DNA of 6,552 nucleotides from the NCBI GenBank assembly GCA_026996635.1, contig JALWKH010000106.1, forward strand, positions 1 to 6,552, read 5' to 3'. This document shows, piece after piece, positions 5,837 through 6,552 of this stretch (the stretch's first letter is position 1; every line of letters begins with the position of its first letter). The notes beneath the pieces are model-generated. The model made no database searches. It had not been told where the DNA came from and was given only the letters and a program-made list of their open reading frames with translations. Source of the stretch: Bacteroidales bacterium. GTDB taxonomy: Bacteria > Bacteroidota > Bacteroidia > Bacteroidales > JALTDM01. Both the position numbers and the translations under genes were made by a program.

Positions 5837-6295
5837 TTATTGTTTCTTTGTCAGAGAGTTAAAATATTCGGTTAATTCTTTTATTTCTTTGGTATTTAGT
5901 CCCGACAGGCTTAACGGCGGATATTTTGCAAGTCCGTTTTGAGTATTAACGAATAAAATTAAATCCTGATGAAACGATGATTTCTTCAGTTTGTATTTTA
6001 CCAAAGAATTTTTAGGAATTCTGATTTTTCTTTTACCGGAATTTAAGATGAATGAGTTAAAATACTTTATTATCAAAAACTTACCGTCATCTTCAAATGA
6101 TATGTACAAGTATTTTTTTATTTGCAAGTAAACATTAATAACCAAATAAACTGCAACTATAAGAATTATGTAATTCCAAGTTTGAGCATTTTTTTCCGTT
6201 GCCAGCAGATAAATAATTCCGCCTGCCATTATCAAGAATAAAATTATTTGGAACAGTCTGATTGACTTTAGAAATTTTTCGTTTGAGATTTTCAT
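5837..6295 (-). CDS. small two-helix membrane protein of unknown function
   Basis: This is a 152-residue protein with two hydrophobic helices (about residues 13-31 and 40-57). A basic, strand-rich cytoplasmic region follows (58-130; for example KYLYISFEDD, KFLIIKYFNSFIL, DLILFVNT), then YPPLSLSGL (125-133) and a short charged helix. The pattern resembles membrane-anchored PH-like small proteins of Bacteroidota, but I do not recognise a named family. I chose the ATG at 6295. A longer frame to a GTG at 6430 would run through the promoter and overlap the divergent SIMPL gene start. The stop is one base before the symporter ATG, so a role linked to the transporter (assembly or regulation) is possible but only inferred from the operon. 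Confidence 0.75.
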   Translation of the reverse strand: MKISNEKFLKSIRLFQIILFLIMAGGIIYLLATEKNAQTWNYIILIVAVYLVINVYLQIKKYLYISFEDDGKFLIIKYFNSFILNSGKRKIRIPKNSLVKYKLKKSSFHQDLILFVNTQNGLAKYPPLSLSGLNTKEIKELTEYFNSLTKKQ

Positions 6296-6314
6296 ACCGG
6301 TTTTTTTATTACCG

Positions 6315-6322
6315 CAAAAATA
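6315..6322 (-). promoter_or_regulatory. -7 box of the membrane protein-symporter unit
   Basis: The minus strand reads TATTTTTG, an exact TAnnTTTG match identical to the ttcA-like box. It ends 19 bases before the ATG at 6295. No clear TTTG is seen at the -33 distance. Confidence 0.45.
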
Positions 6323-6370
6323 AGTAAAATAAATTTTAACATTACTTTTATCTCCTTTAAGTCGGGTTGA

Positions 6371-6402
6371 TTTGGCAGTAATGATTTTTATTAGTAGATT
6401 TG
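6371..6402 (+). promoter_or_regulatory. promoter of the SIMPL-domain gene
   Basis: TTTG at 6371-6374 is followed after 20 bases by TAGATTTG at 6395-6402, an exact match to the Bacteroidota -33/-7 pair. The -7 box ends 17 bases before the ATG at 6420. It is one of the two promoters here with both elements recognisable. Confidence 0.65.
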
Positions 6403-6419
6403 TAAAAAAGTAATTTGAT

Positions 6420-6552
6420 ATGAAACACACAACAGCACTTATTTATGCCATTGCAATAATAATTGCCGCATATTTTCTCGGGACTTCTTATGTAAACAGA
6501 AGCAAGCCGCAAGGAACGCTTACCGTCAAAGGTTTGGGAGAGGTGAATTTTA
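6420..6552 (+). CDS. SIMPL-domain (DUF541) protein, 3' end outside the window
   Basis: Only the first 44 codons are present. An N-terminal hydrophobic helix (residues about 6-20, ALIYAIAIIIAAYFL) is followed by a short basic linker and GTLTVKGLGEVNF, which matches the start of SIMPL/DUF541 proteins (an xVxGxGE motif after a signal anchor). These are envelope proteins of poorly known function, some implicated in stress or periplasmic quality control. The ATG is placed by the promoter 17 bases upstream and by the standard signal-anchor start. The rest of the protein, including the SIMPL domain core, cannot be assessed. Confidence 0.75.
   Translation, partial: MKHTTALIYAIAIIIAAYFLGTSYVNRSKPQGTLTVKGLGEVNF

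Noticed and set aside
6296..6430. Longer form of the small membrane protein starting at a GTG at 6430
   Set aside because: The extension crosses the -7 box and overlaps the start of the divergent SIMPL gene; the ATG at 6295 gives a normal two-helix protein.

Overview
The window looks like chromosomal DNA from a member of the Bacteroidota, probably close to the Bacteroidales. The evidence is the moderate-to-low GC content, an Obg GTPase that begins with the N-terminal sequence typical of the phylum (AESNFVDY), a TtcA-like PP-loop protein of about 250 residues, and several start-proximal matches to the Bacteroidota -7 promoter box TAnnTTTG. Shine-Dalgarno sequences are mostly absent; obg is the exception.

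Layout. Bases 1-1091 (plus strand, very AT-rich) hold a 5'-truncated reading frame that appears to be a chimera: its first part resembles a PaaX-like winged-helix regulator and its second part is an unrelated strand-rich C-terminus. Two bases after it comes a thioredoxin-like lipoprotein with a CNPC motif. Bases 1069-2629 (minus strand) hold obg followed by an overlapping PAP2-family membrane phosphatase whose 3' end runs into the lipoprotein gene from the opposite side. Bases 2690-3025 (minus) hold a small, possibly PH-like protein of unknown function. A divergent promoter region (3026-3122) separates it from the ttcA-like gene (3123-3866, plus). A 223-base intergenic stretch (3867-4089) follows, with no gene but three inverted repeats. 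Bases 4090-6295 (minus) are a two-gene unit: a small two-helix membrane protein, then one base later a large sodium:solute symporter. The window ends in the first 44 codons of a SIMPL-domain (DUF541) protein on the plus strand (6420 onward), transcribed divergently from its own promoter.

How the genes relate. Most of the window is ordinary housekeeping: ribosome and stringent-response GTPase, membrane lipid phosphatase, tRNA thiolation and nutrient uptake. No single pathway joins them, and obg-PAP2 and membrane protein-symporter are the only convincing co-transcribed pairs on the minus strand. The most unusual part is the left end. There, an in-frame chimeric gene, an atypical thioredoxin-like lipoprotein without the usual cis-proline, a composition step and a convergent gene overlap together suggest a recombination boundary near base 1090. 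I found no CRISPR array, insertion sequence, tRNA or rRNA, and no defence or other elaborate novel system that the sequence would support.
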